The notes under the pieces were generated by a model. The model ran no database searches, had not been told where the DNA came from, and saw only the letters and a list, made by a program, of their open reading frames with translations. From Panicum virgatum (Eukaryota > Streptophyta > Magnoliopsida > Poales > Poaceae), in NCBI RefSeq assembly GCF_016808335.1, contig NC_053144.1:17716403-17780402 (forward strand): 64,000 bases of DNA, in the 5' to 3' direction. A program made the position numbers and the translations under genes. Shown one piece after another: positions 1 through 10,449 of the stretch. The number at the start of each line of letters is the position of its first letter. Within the stretch, counting starts at the first letter, position 1.

Positions 1-316
1 TCCGCTCCTCGTGCTCCAGTCCCGTAGAGGCTAGTAGATCAGAGCCGCAGAAGCACGCTCTCCCACGCACGGCAACTCGGCCAGACGCTAGGCTGCAGCG
101 GCTACCGGCCTAGCCAGCCGCTAGCGGGGGCAGCAAAACCACGCGAGCAAGCAAAAGATTTGCACGGATCCGCCTGCAGCACCGCCGCAGCGGCCGTGAC
201 ATGACCCCTGAAACTGACCGCACAGCACCGCCGCGAGCACGGCCGCGCTCATGCCACGCCACGCCGCGGCGGCACTCGCCTCCGCTCCGCCACCCGCCCG
301 CCTCTCTATCCAATCA
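1..316. other. GC-rich stretch without a recognised gene
   Basis: This GC-rich stretch is open in several frames, but none of the translations resembles a known family and all are rich in Arg, Pro and Ala, as chance reading of GC-rich DNA gives. It could be the promoter or first exon of a gene lying to the left of the window. No splice signals or domains support a call. Confidence 0.3.
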
Positions 317-470
317 GGGGTCTTTGGCAGAGCTCCTCCAACCGGTGGAGCCGGAGCCGGAAAAAGAGTTCCACTCTAAAGTGCTCCCCCTGAAGTCCAT
401 GCACCCGTTTAGCAGGGCTCTTGCCCGAGCCGGCGGTGCAGTCGCTCGCGGAGCCCTGCCAAAGACCCCC
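317..470. mobile_element. Short MITE with about 20-bp inverted ends (Tourist-like)
   Basis: The left end reads GGGGTCTTTGGCAGAGCTCC and the right end is its near-perfect reverse complement (GGAGCCCTGCCAAAGACCCC). The trinucleotide TCA flanks both sides (314-316 and 471-473). A 154-bp element with such ends and a 3-bp duplication fits a PIF/Harbinger-derived MITE, although the usual duplication is TTA or TAA. Both arms are unusually GC-rich. Confidence 0.6.
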
Positions 471-825
471 TCAATTCGTTGCAACGACGACCTTGCTTTC
501 CAACCGACGGAGCCCCCGGCCGGCCGGCCTCCGACCAGGCGACCGCAGCTGCGCGCCGTACGTGCTGGCCCTGTTCATCAAGAGTCTCCCGTCGGTGTCA
601 CGGGACAATTCGAGCCGCATTCTCCGTCGTCCAACGCAATCCGGCCGGGTTTACTAGCTACGGTTTTTCCGGCGCAGCTACAGCTGCGCGACCCGTCAAG
701 TCTCAACTCTCAACAAATAGAACGTGTTTTCAACTGCAGATCGAGTCATGTACAACTCGTCCCTTTATTATCTATATTTAGCAACTCTAGTCAGTACAAT
801 AACTTTTGAACGTCGTATTCAAGTA
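471..825. other. Intergenic stretch, nothing recognised
   Basis: GC content falls from high to low across this stretch. I see no convincing coding frame, repeat or RNA gene. Confidence 0.3.
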
Positions 826-1056
826 CTCCCTCTACTTTCAGTTATTGGACGTTTGACATTTTCTGCTCTAAATTTGACCACTCAATTTATTCATTTATGT
901 AAAATATTACTTTTTTTGTTGTGGGTTGCTTTATCGATACACGATTTTCAAAAATAACTTAAATTTGATAATATTTGCATAAATTTTTTGAATAAGACGA
1001 GTGGTCAAATTTAGAGCCAAAAAAGTCAAACGAACTACAATTTAGAACGGAGATAA
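826..1056. mobile_element. Stowaway-like MITE
   Basis: The element is flanked by TA on both sides and has the typical CTCCCTC start, with a degenerate GGAGATAA end. The inner arms (TTTGACCACTC on the left, GAGTGGTCAAATTTAGAG on the right) can pair, giving the foldback structure usual for Tc1/mariner-derived Stowaway MITEs of grasses. It has no coding capacity. Confidence 0.7.
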
Positions 1057-1358
1057 TACCTTCAACCGGAGTACAAATTTGGTTTTACCTTCAACTGGAG
1101 TACAAATTTGGTTTACAAACACCTATAGCAATGTAGAAACCGCCTCACCTTCCGCGATTTCTAAAACGACCCGTATTTTCCCTTATCGTGGTATATATTC
1201 TCGCCCCCCCCCCCCCCACCCCAAAAAAAATAAAACCAATGATCCTACGCCACATCTTGATGTCCTCTCAACTTCGAGCTATATGAGTCCTAAACTTTGA
1301 GCTGGAGCCTGCCAATAGAGCCACCATTAGAATATGGAGTCAACCCATATATATGGAT
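1057..1358. other. Spacer with a 14-base C tract
   Basis: The stretch contains a run of 14 C at 1204-1217 followed by an A-rich run. It also has a short direct repeat of about 25 bases at roughly 1066-1115 (the phrase ending in ACAAATTTGGTTTAC occurs twice). No gene is visible. Confidence 0.35.
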
Positions 1359-1588
1359 ACTATTTTACGCCCACCATTTCAAATTATAGGTTGTTTGACT
1401 TTTTTATTTTAAATTTGACCACTCATCTTATTCAAAAATTTGTGCAAAATATCACTTCTTTTGTTGCGCGTTGCTTTATTAATACAAGATCTTCAACAAT
1501 GATTTAAATTTGAAAAATATTTGTATAATTTTTTTGAATAAGACAAGAGATCAAACTTAGGATCAAACTACAATTAGAATGGAGGTAA
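1359..1588. mobile_element. Stowaway-like MITE, degenerate ends
   Basis: The inner arms match the element at 826-1056 (TTAAATTTGACCACTC), and the right end reads GAATGGAGGTAATA. The outer ends have drifted, so the boundaries are approximate. Confidence 0.55.
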
Positions 1589-1598
1589 TATGTGTTTA

Positions 1599-1940
1599 CC
1601 AAATTTTATTGATATCAACTAGGCCTGGCCGATATCAAGCTTTAGCTTCCCCTCTGCTTAAGTTCAGCTTTTACATTGTCACTGATATAGTGATATCTCT
1701 TTGAGATGACGGCATCGTATAGAAGGAGGCGAGACCTGCAGTCATTTAGTGACAACAGACAATATCGATTGTTATTTAATTTTATCTATCAAATTTATTG
1801 ATGTCAATAGATACCACATCAAGCTTTAGCTTTTGCTCTGATTAAGCTCAGCTTTGAGCCTTTGACACTATCACATCTATCACTGTTAGCTTATTGAGTC
1901 GACAACACTATATATAGGAGAAGGTGATTTTTACCGTTAA
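1599..1940. repeat. Diverged tandem duplication, period about 186 bp
   Basis: Two copies begin near 1603 and 1789. Both contain TTTATTGAT, then ATCAAGCTTTAGCTT, then a CTCTG..TTAAG..CAGCTTT block. They differ by many substitutions and small indels, so the duplication is old. No coding frame is shared by the two copies. Confidence 0.6.
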
Positions 1941-2273
1941 TTAGTTACGGCGGATAATATGAGCTAACTTTATAATTAGCACATGCGAGACCTTGTTGAT
2001 AGTAGAGAGAATAGAGGAAGAAGATGTGGTTTCGACTTAACAAGGAGAATTTTTTCTATAACAATAAAATATAGTCAAAGATATCTGATCTCTACATTGA
2101 TTGCATACCTATTATGACAAACTAATGAAAAGGCTACTGATCCAGTCTCGAGGCATTTTACGTCGCACAATTATTGCTTGAATAGTGTAAATTAGGAAGA
2201 GTAAATAGCTGACCATTGGTGTTTTTTTTAACTCGAAATAGAGGTGTCTTAAACCGGTTCAATAAAGTGGTAA
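1941..2273. other. Intergenic stretch, nothing recognised
   Basis: This AT-rich spacer has no open frame longer than noise. It ends at the TAA that flanks the next MITE. Confidence 0.3.
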
Positions 2274-2599
2274 GGCCTGGTTCCCAAGATTTTTTCTTAG
2301 TCCTGTCAGATCAAAAGGAATCTTACTATTTTGAAGTATTAAATAAATTTTGCTTATAATTTTTTTTGACAGGTGAGTGCTAATTCGCAAGACGAATCTA
2401 ATGAGCATAATTAATTCATAATTTGGTACAGTGGTGCTACAGTACCATCCACTAATTATAAATTAATATACCTCATTAGATTCGTCTCGCAGTTTAGCCC
2501 TAAGATTCTATAGTTAGTTTTATAATTAATATTTATTTAATACTTCTAAATATTAAAATTCTTTTTGACTAAAATTTAAGCCTAAAACCAAACAACACC
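2274..2599. mobile_element. Tourist-like MITE with TAA duplication
   Basis: The element starts GGCCTGGTTCCCAAG and ends CCAAACAACACC, with TAA directly on both sides (2271-2273 and 2600-2602). Internal arms carry TTCGTCTCGC and GCAAGACGAATC in inverted order. The same internal arms occur in the element at 55559-55899, so the two belong to one family. It sits just upstream of the transcribed leader of the next gene. Confidence 0.7.
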
Positions 2600-2699
2600 T
2601 AAATGCGCAAGGCAAGAAAGAAGAAACCGCGTGGAGAGAGAGAACAACACAACTACACAAGCGGGGTACTTTGGGAAAAAAAAAACACGACTCTCGCAG

Positions 2700-3420
2700 C
2701 CTCCGCTCCGCCCCCGTGCTCCACTTTTTTTTTTCCCCACCGCCTCTCACTGCTCTCCCACCCCTCCGCCGCTCTTCGCGACGTCGGGACACCTCGCGCG
2801 CGCCGCCCGCCGCCCGCCGCCGAGGCTTCCCTTCCATACTGCATTGCCGCCGGTAACGCCCTCCCCACTTGCGATCGACCGATCGTCCTGTTCGTTCGTC
2901 TTGGACCGCTGCGTGCTCCTGGGTCCTGGCTCGCTTCTCCCGCTGGTGCAACCGCAGGTGGTTTTTTGTTGGGTGTGTTAGGGTTTAACTTCCAAGTGCC
3001 GATAACCTCAAAGGAGGGATCTGCTTGTGGCTTAGCATCCTATTCCCCCCCTGTGCTCCGGTTTTTCGAATCTTTTTTTGTTTGCATCTTCTTTAAAAAT
3101 CTCGAGAACACTAGCACTTCTGTAGGGAAGATGCGAGAGTTCTTTGCATTGATTATGCTTCCCCATGTCGAAATCGAGTTCCTTTTTTTGCCGGCTTCCC
3201 TTTCCTTTCTTGTAAAATTGCCGCTCTTGTACTTTATTTAATTTTTCTCTGTTGATGTTTAGTTTATTTGCATCATCGGTATGCTTCGAGTTTTACTCCT
3301 CATGTTTGAGTCCTTTGTGGGGGTTTGATTTTGTGTCACGTGAATCGCATACCCTATTGCAATAGTTGTTTGATGCTCTATGGATCTCAGGTTAACTTGT
3401 GACGCTGACGACTTGAGGCC
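2700..3420 (+). promoter_or_regulatory. Probable 5' leader of the next gene with a leader intron
   Basis: A pyrimidine- and GC-rich first exon ends in a good donor (CGCAG then GTGG at 2958). It is followed by an AT-rich stretch with a T-rich tract and an acceptor at 3389-3390 (GATCTCAG). That leaves a 30-base untranslated stub before the ATG at 3421. A leader intron is common in grass housekeeping genes. The transcription start itself cannot be placed by eye. Confidence 0.5.
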
Positions 3421-6400
3421 ATGGCGAATTGCGAACAGAAATCGACTGCGGGGACAAGGTATCGCTCTTCTCTCTCCATGGCCTCATGCATGAAGCACGA
3501 ATCATGTATTGACTGTTCCTAGTTCTGCTCCGCTTCGGCATTGATTCACTCTACTGGCATCTACGTCGCTCTCTACCTACCGGTCTCAGTACCTTATCAT
3601 ACATTGGACATTTTTCCTGTTTGGGACCAATCATAAATTCCATGCTTGTTTTATAAATTATAAAGATTGAAGGATTGGGCGTTATGCTGCTGCGGTGCTG
3701 TTTCGTTGCCGAGTGTGCACTTTTCTGTTGCTCAACTAACCAGTTTGGGCCCCCTCTTTGTTTCTCTACCTGGGGGAGAACAAAGGCATGGGCCAGGCCT
3801 GACTGATGCTACATGCTAGGCTTTCATTTGTTGTCCAATGTGTAAGGCAAGTTTAGAGTTCGGTAGCACAAAGGACTTGATTTTGTATTGTCACACATTT
3901 TTCTATAGTTATATATTAAGAAGGACATGCTTCTGGCTTTTTTGTGCTATTATTATCAGCAAACACATGGATAAGTTTTCTAACTATAAATGTGAAAGTA
4001 ATATGATTTTCACCATGAGATCAGCATTTACAAGAACCAACTGAAACACGTGGAATTAAGTCTTATAGAATTTTTAATCCAAAATCATGCTGTGCTTTTA
4101 TGCAACAGGCAATGCTGTAGCAGCCTAGCTGTCAGTTTATCATCCAGAAATGATGGTAGTATTCGATTGCAACCCAGATTGATTGCAACCTTTTACAAAT
4201 CTGGGATTGGTTTGACATTAGAATTATATACACAAACATGGAGAGACTGCCTCGTGGGTGAAATTAATTATTAAAACTTAAATGCAGGCTAGTTAGAAGA
4301 GTGAAGATGATTAATGATAAATTTCTAATATTGGAAAAGGGTATTTTCTATTGGTCTGGTTATATTTGTCATCTTCTGTAGAATGGAAGAAGAGTTATAG
4401 ATGTAGCTGAACTATTTGCTGTTTTGATTGGCACGCAGATTACTTTGTATATGACATGTACTATGGTATCTGCGGCCAATTATTCCTGGGTCCTCACATA
4501 GTCTCATATATCTATTTGGTTAAGGGAACAAATAAGAAAAATAATCCTAAGCAATGTTACAGAAGTCCTTCGATTCACCTGTTGCTTAATAATTTTTCAC
4601 ATTCAAACTAATCATGCGCTACAGAAGTTTTTTTTGTTAAAAAAATCTTTCATTATGATTTGTCTGTGATTCTTTTTGTTAATCAAAATAACGAAAGTTG
4701 AATTTTGACCTAAAATTTTTGGCATACATTGATAATGACTTTGATGATACTGTTCACAGTTTTACTATCTTTTTATATTGATTTAATTTCATGGCCAAAG
4801 GGGTAAGCATGTTAGCTGGTGCGGGCTTGCAGTAAATATGGACTTAATATCTGCCATCATAAGGTTCATATGCCTTTAATTACTAAAGTAGTAAGCATGA
4901 TTGGAGGATTTATGAATATATTGTTTTTGTCGATACATAATTACTCCGTAACAAAAGAGATTTTATGTAATTTTGTATTTATTTGTTTCTTACATAAAAT
5001 TCAAGCTGTTCCAAGATATAAGGTATAGTTTCTGTTTTTGCCATTTTGCTTCAAAATGCAAGGTTTCCGTGCCATTTGAAATATTCTCCAACACAACTAT
5101 TCTCTTTCTTCATTTTCTATCATTGATCTGTATGTTGTTCAACATTTTGAGTAAACACCAACACAACTATTCTCCCCCTTCTTGCTAAGACATTAGCATC
5201 ACAAACACTTCAGTTATTTTCCTCTACCATTTTTTTGGTTCCACATGCTCTTTCACCTCTACGGCCAATGATAGCATGGCTTATATAAGATATGTAGGGA
5301 CTCTCTAGCAGATATGCCAGATTATACAGTTCTATTTATTGAGGAGACTCGACCATTCAAGTCTACTGATTACTGTTCTCCTTTGCTGAAAGTATAGGGG
5401 TGGTTCGACCAAGTGCTGGTATTGAAGGATGTTTTAGGGAGTATGAACTAAAAGGAAATCCTTGGTATAACTTTGTATTTTATCTGCTAAATTGCTTATC
5501 AAGGGACATGTTGCAAGAATTATCCAAAATATCCAATGATTCTCTATAGTTGCTAGGAAGCAAGGGAGAAGACATGAGAATCATAACTGATGCAATACCT
5601 GTTGATGACATTCATATTCTATTGGTAGGTGTCTCCTTGGGTGCCAAGTCTTGACATTCCTATTTCTTATTGTCAACTAAAGTTTTACATTTTCATGGAA
5701 GTTCTGACAATAACTTAGATTTACCTCCATCTGTTTTTTAGCCTGTGAAAGCTTCGCCCAAGGAGTAAAGGATTCAAGCCAGCTTCCCTGTCTTATCTGT
5801 GATATTGGAGCTGTCGTTGTCACTGCCCTCTTCATTCAAGTGCTGCCAGATAACAGATGGGTTCAAAAAGCTTATTATCGTCATCAGTACATGGACAAAC
5901 TCTGGGACAAGCATCAGGAGGTTATTCATGCACTGAGAAGTATGATTGGCAAAACTTATCCCTTCATCAAAGTGAGCAAGCAGCAAGGGAGCAACCTGAT
6001 TATGATGCAACCCTGCACTGCTCTCTGGATATGCCTAGCAGGTTATTCTCTTCATCAGTACATGAAATTAAATTTCAAATTCCATGCTATATAATCATGT
6101 TTTTAATTATATAGGTTCAGATTTATCTTATCTTGGTGGAATTTTGTGATGTATGAAACAGGGTAGAAGATTCTGTGACTGCTAATGAAATTTCACATCC
6201 ACCTAGAGGTTCTTATGATCTGCATAGAACTCGAGGAGAAATTGTGAACAATAGATATTATAACTGTGCTACATGTGGTGTAAAGAGGTATACATCCACT
6301 GTCAAGCTTGTGATGCTCATTATTACTTGCACCAAATATTTCAGCTTTATGGAGCTAATATGTTTTGGATGCAGGCTGGGGAAATATACCGCATCACACG

Positions 6401-9306
6401 GTCATGGACGTTCCGAGATTCATGGCCCAAGAAATGGAGGAAGTGGACAATGCCACCTATCTTCTTGTTCTTATGGTGGATGCCATGGTAAAGATCATGC
6501 TTGTGTCAGCAATAAGCACAACATTTCACCTGCACTTCATCCCATCAGATCTTACCGGTAATCTCTCGTTCTGACATAAAATATTTGTTGTTATGCTTTT
6601 GTGACAACTTTTCGTACTATTTAGTTGTGTCTAGTTCAATGGTTTGTTTCTAATCCAGGACCAACAGAAGCCCTTCCTTTGGTCATGGTCATCAATGTGC
6701 AAAAGGAGCTCACAGACAGATATTTCAAGCAGGAAGTTGTAGGAAGAATTTTTCTGCTAACCAGGGGAGTAGCAGTAAGAATAGACACTATCGTGATGAT
6801 AGATATCTTCCAAGTAAACATGACTTCCTGGATGGTCATTTTTCTGAGATAGATGCAGAAATGCACCGCTCTTATATGCGCAGATTTCACTCTCGTAGTA
6901 AGCATGAGGGACACTCTTGGAAGGATCCTACATTAAATATTCCTGTTCACACCTCACATGGTCGATCGTGTCAAAGAGATGAAGAAAGAGGAGATGAAGA
7001 AAGAGCTCACCCGACGAGACCAGTTTATGAATTTCGTTCCCTCCACCATGAGCAACTTGAGCTTTCTCCCAATGAGAAATTTCCTGAATGCATGGATGGC
7101 CATCGAAATTTCAGAAATGCTTATAATGACAAGATGGTAAAAAGGAAGTTTATAAAACAGGGTTTCCATGAAAGCAGTTACAATGGTGCTGGTGCTAGTA
7201 AATATGGGAGAAACAGTACCCAGAAAAGGAAGAATGTGGCTTACGAGGACAAATCTAAAAGACTTCGCTGGCAAAGTGAAAAGGACCAGAAACAGCAGGT
7301 TGAGACTGACAAGAGGAGAAATCGTAGTCTGGAGGGAAACGCTGAAGTAACCAAGTTTGTGGGTCGAAACAGAGAAAAAGGGAATTGCGATCCAAAGAAG
7401 AATGCTACAGCTGCTGCTGCGATTGTCTCAACCAAGTGTGATGAGAACTCAGACAAGTTAAGTCCCAAGTGCAGCAAAACTGTTGCTTCAGCGAACACAC
7501 CGGAACTGAGTGAAGGAAGTTGTGACATGGATCTAGAATCTGACAAGGAGTCCAATGTCAATGTTTGCACTGAAAGGGGTATACTACATCATCTTCCAGT
7601 CACCCATACAGAGAGGAATGTGGAATTGAGAGAATCAGATAACCTTTCTCAGTCCGAGGCACTTCGCCAAGATTGTTTGATCCTATGGAGAGCAAGACAA
7701 TTAAGAAAGGCTAATGCTGCTAAGGCTGACAAAATTGTGAAAGCAGATCAACAACAAAGTGGACAAAGAAGAAAGGTGTCAACTGGCAGAAGAGCGAGGA
7801 ACGGAAGACCTGCTTCTTTTGCTCCCTCAGAAAGTGATGATGAGGATGATAGTGCATTGGGGTGTTCTGATCAATTCAGTAGTGCAACATCATCTGATGG
7901 ACTACAAAATTGTGGTGATGGAAGAGCTAACAAAAAGTTAAAGGGCCCCCTCAAATTCCATAGTAACAGTAAATGCAACAAAATCCCTCCAAACGCTACT
8001 GCTGAGAAAGGACTGGAGTGTAGTCTTAAGCTTCCACCAGAAGCAAATCCTCTTGAACTTGCACAGCAGAAAGAAAAGGAAAAAATTCTTAACAGGAGGC
8101 AACTATCTATTCATCATCCAGATGCCCTGGTGCATGGTGGTTTGAATGGTTGTTCTGACGCTAGTATGATGGATGAAGCTGCTGTTTCTCATTGTGATAA
8201 TCGTGCACATCAGAATATTTCTCATCAGGAGACAAATAATGCTGACAGAAGGAAAGAGAAACTAGGTGCAAAATGTGAAAAGAAAGCAGAAGGCCATGGT
8301 GCGAAATGGGCTGAACAATCTACTAGTTTGTATACTGAGCCAACATTGCTGGACCAAGAGACTATTGCTCGTTGCTCAATGCATGGAAATTTGAAGGTAA
8401 ATGCACTAGAGACTCCAAATCATGAGAGTGGAAGTACTCCAAATCATGAAAATGATGATACAAAGGACTGTGAACCTCAAGCTCTTGGTGTTGAGAATAC
8501 ATCAAATCGACAGATGACTACAGATGATTGTACTTCTAACACAACACATTCTGGTGCTGCTAAACAAGGTGATTGGATCCCACGTTTTTCTATACCAGAC
8601 TTAAATTGCTCTCCTAGTATGCTCAGTGATGAAGATTTTGTGTCACCTAAGGAACCGGTTTGCCAGGTAACTGCAGGCAGTTTCGAACCTCAGAATGTTA
8701 CTAAGAGTCTTTCAGCTTCGTTGACTGGACCAATTGTAAAGGAACAGCAGTATGAGCAAGTAAAGGAACAACAGTGTAGGCAAGCTGAGGCAACTCAAGT
8801 CATCAGTGATACCTGCAAAAAGGAGGGCATCTCTGAAGTGGCAGCTCCGTTGGAGATCTCTGAATCTAATACCGGGCCTCCACAGCTAAGCGCGGTCGAA
8901 GAGAGCAGCGCACCAACGGATGCATTCAAGTGTGCCCTGATTGAGTTTGTCAAAAATATCTTGAAGCCTCTGTGGGAAAACGGGCTTGTTTCCCGGGAAG
9001 TCCACAAGATCGTAGTGAAGAAGGCTGTGGAAAAAGTGGTTGGCACTTGGGCCTCGAATGCTCCATCCACAGAACTGGCCATCTCAAGGATCCTGTCCGA
9101 TGAAGCTAAAAATATAGATAGGCTTGTTCAGGTAGTGAACTGGTTAACGTAACATATGTTGCTCGTCCTGTTCACCATTTGTGCAAATCACGCGTTCTAC
9201 TGCAGCGAACTGGTTAACGTAACATATATTGCTTGTTTTGCAGGGGTACCTGAATATGTACGTGGGAAGAGAAGTTCTTAAAAGAGTTAACCCCGGTAGT
9301 GTCTGA
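3421..9306 (+). CDS. CCCH zinc-finger 38/55-like plant protein
   Basis: The likely start is ATG 3421 in a strong context (GGCCATGG), with a 38-base first coding exon to 3458 ending in phase 2. The middle exons between 3458 and 5857 are unresolved. The 3' part joins cleanly in phase: 5857-6041, 6162-6287, 6375-6557, 6659-9131 and 9244-9306, an open frame of 1009 codons. The product is basic, hydrophilic, and rich in Ser, Lys and Arg. Its last about 90 residues (from DAFKCALIEFVKNILKP to GYLNMYVGREVLKRV) match from memory the conserved C-terminal domain of plant CCCH zinc-finger 38/55-like proteins, which are thought to be nuclear and RNA-linked. A Cys- and His-rich segment around 6690-6760 (QIFQAGSCRKNF) looks like a zinc finger that has lost later Cys/His ligands. 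No canonical C-x8-C-x5-C-x3-H finger is visible, so RNA binding is uncertain. Confidence 0.65.
9137..9240. repeat. Intronic 70-bp tandem duplication
   Basis: The phrase GAACTGGTTAACGTAACATA occurs at 9137 and again at 9207. Together the copies make up most of the 112-base last intron (9132-9243) of the preceding gene. The duplication places an extra acceptor-like TGCAG at 9201-9205. Intron retention, or use of that site, would end the protein after a few residues and remove the last 20 amino acids of the conserved domain. Confidence 0.75.
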
Positions 9307-10449
9307 GCGGTCCAGCGAAACGCAATGCAAGTATTTTCCTGGCCCCATATACCTTTCTCCCTATTCTCAGGTAGTCAAGTTGTTACATGCCAGTGACGAA
9401 TTGTATTGTTTCTACAGGTAGCTCCAGCAGGGGCTTGCTAGGCCGCTGTGAAGCGCCAATGGTCCATGGAAAGGAAAGATAATTGAGTTATGAAAACTTG
9501 AAACATGTTTACCTTCTCTGCTTGTGGTGTGGTGTGGTCGGTGTGTTCTGGGCCGCGGCACGGCATGTGATGGTGCGCATTTCACCTAATTTCCATGGGC
9601 GCTGTCTCTGGTGGTGCGTGATGCTTTTTTGAGCAACGTTGCTTTGCTACGCATGTTTCGTGCTGGTGGAGACTGTCTGGCAACCTTTAGATGGCTTTTT
9701 AGCCTAATTACTTTCCCAATATCTTCCGTAGTTCTGCCTGGCCTTGTGATCTACTACTCTGTAGTTTTCCTTGGCGGCGCGCTGTCCTCGTGGTTAACTC
9801 TTTTATACTAAATTCTACTACATAACTGCGTTTCAAAGAGACTTTGGTGACTCGGTTGCAAACAATTTGTTCCGAAAACCGATTAATATTTATTAAGAGG
9901 TATATATATGTGTAGATTTCTATTCCATCGTTTAAGAGCAAAGCTAATGAATACGCTCGCTAAAATTTAATGCTCAACTGCGACATGAAAGTATGGGAGT
10001 GGAAGACTGACTACCCATTTTTTTACTGGTATCTTGCGAGGCACCCGTTCGGCTGTTCTCCCAACTCCTTCCTATTTAGACGCAAAAAAAAACCTTCCTA
10101 CGTCGGATTTTACCAGCTTTTTTAAGTTTATAATATTTGCTGTTTTTCTACCTCGCGAAAAAGGAAAAAGATCTTGGCTTCTCTGAAAAATGATCCGTTC
10201 ACACTGGTTGCAACGAGACCTTCCCGAAAAATCAGTGCGTTGACCCGGCGGCGGCCAGAGATGGTTACAGCGTTTGTTTGCCCCCGCCGTGCTCTCGCTC
10301 TACCAGAACTGGCCTGACCCTGACCTCAAACTGAACCAGGTAGCCCGCCGTACAAGCTTGCCGTGCCGCGCCCCAGAGGCAGAAAAGAGCAGAGCACGAT
10401 GGGGACCCGAGCTGCCAGAGCACGCACGAGCCCTCCCCTTCCCGCCCCC
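9307..10449. other. 3' UTR and spacer before the phosphatase gene
   Basis: The first few hundred bases are probably the 3' untranslated region of the CCCH-like gene. The rest is AT-rich spacer that becomes GC-rich from about 10230, as expected for the promoter and leader of the next gene. An in-frame ATG at 10399 could extend the phosphatase by 17 residues. I see no separate gene. Confidence 0.45.

Noticed and set aside
201..809. Plus-strand frame of 202 codons
   Set aside because: It crosses a MITE with inverted ends at 317-470 and has no recognisable domain.
2603..3241. Plus-strand frame of 212 codons upstream of the CCCH-like gene
   Set aside because: It reads through a pyrimidine-rich leader and into the leader intron, and contains no conserved sequence.
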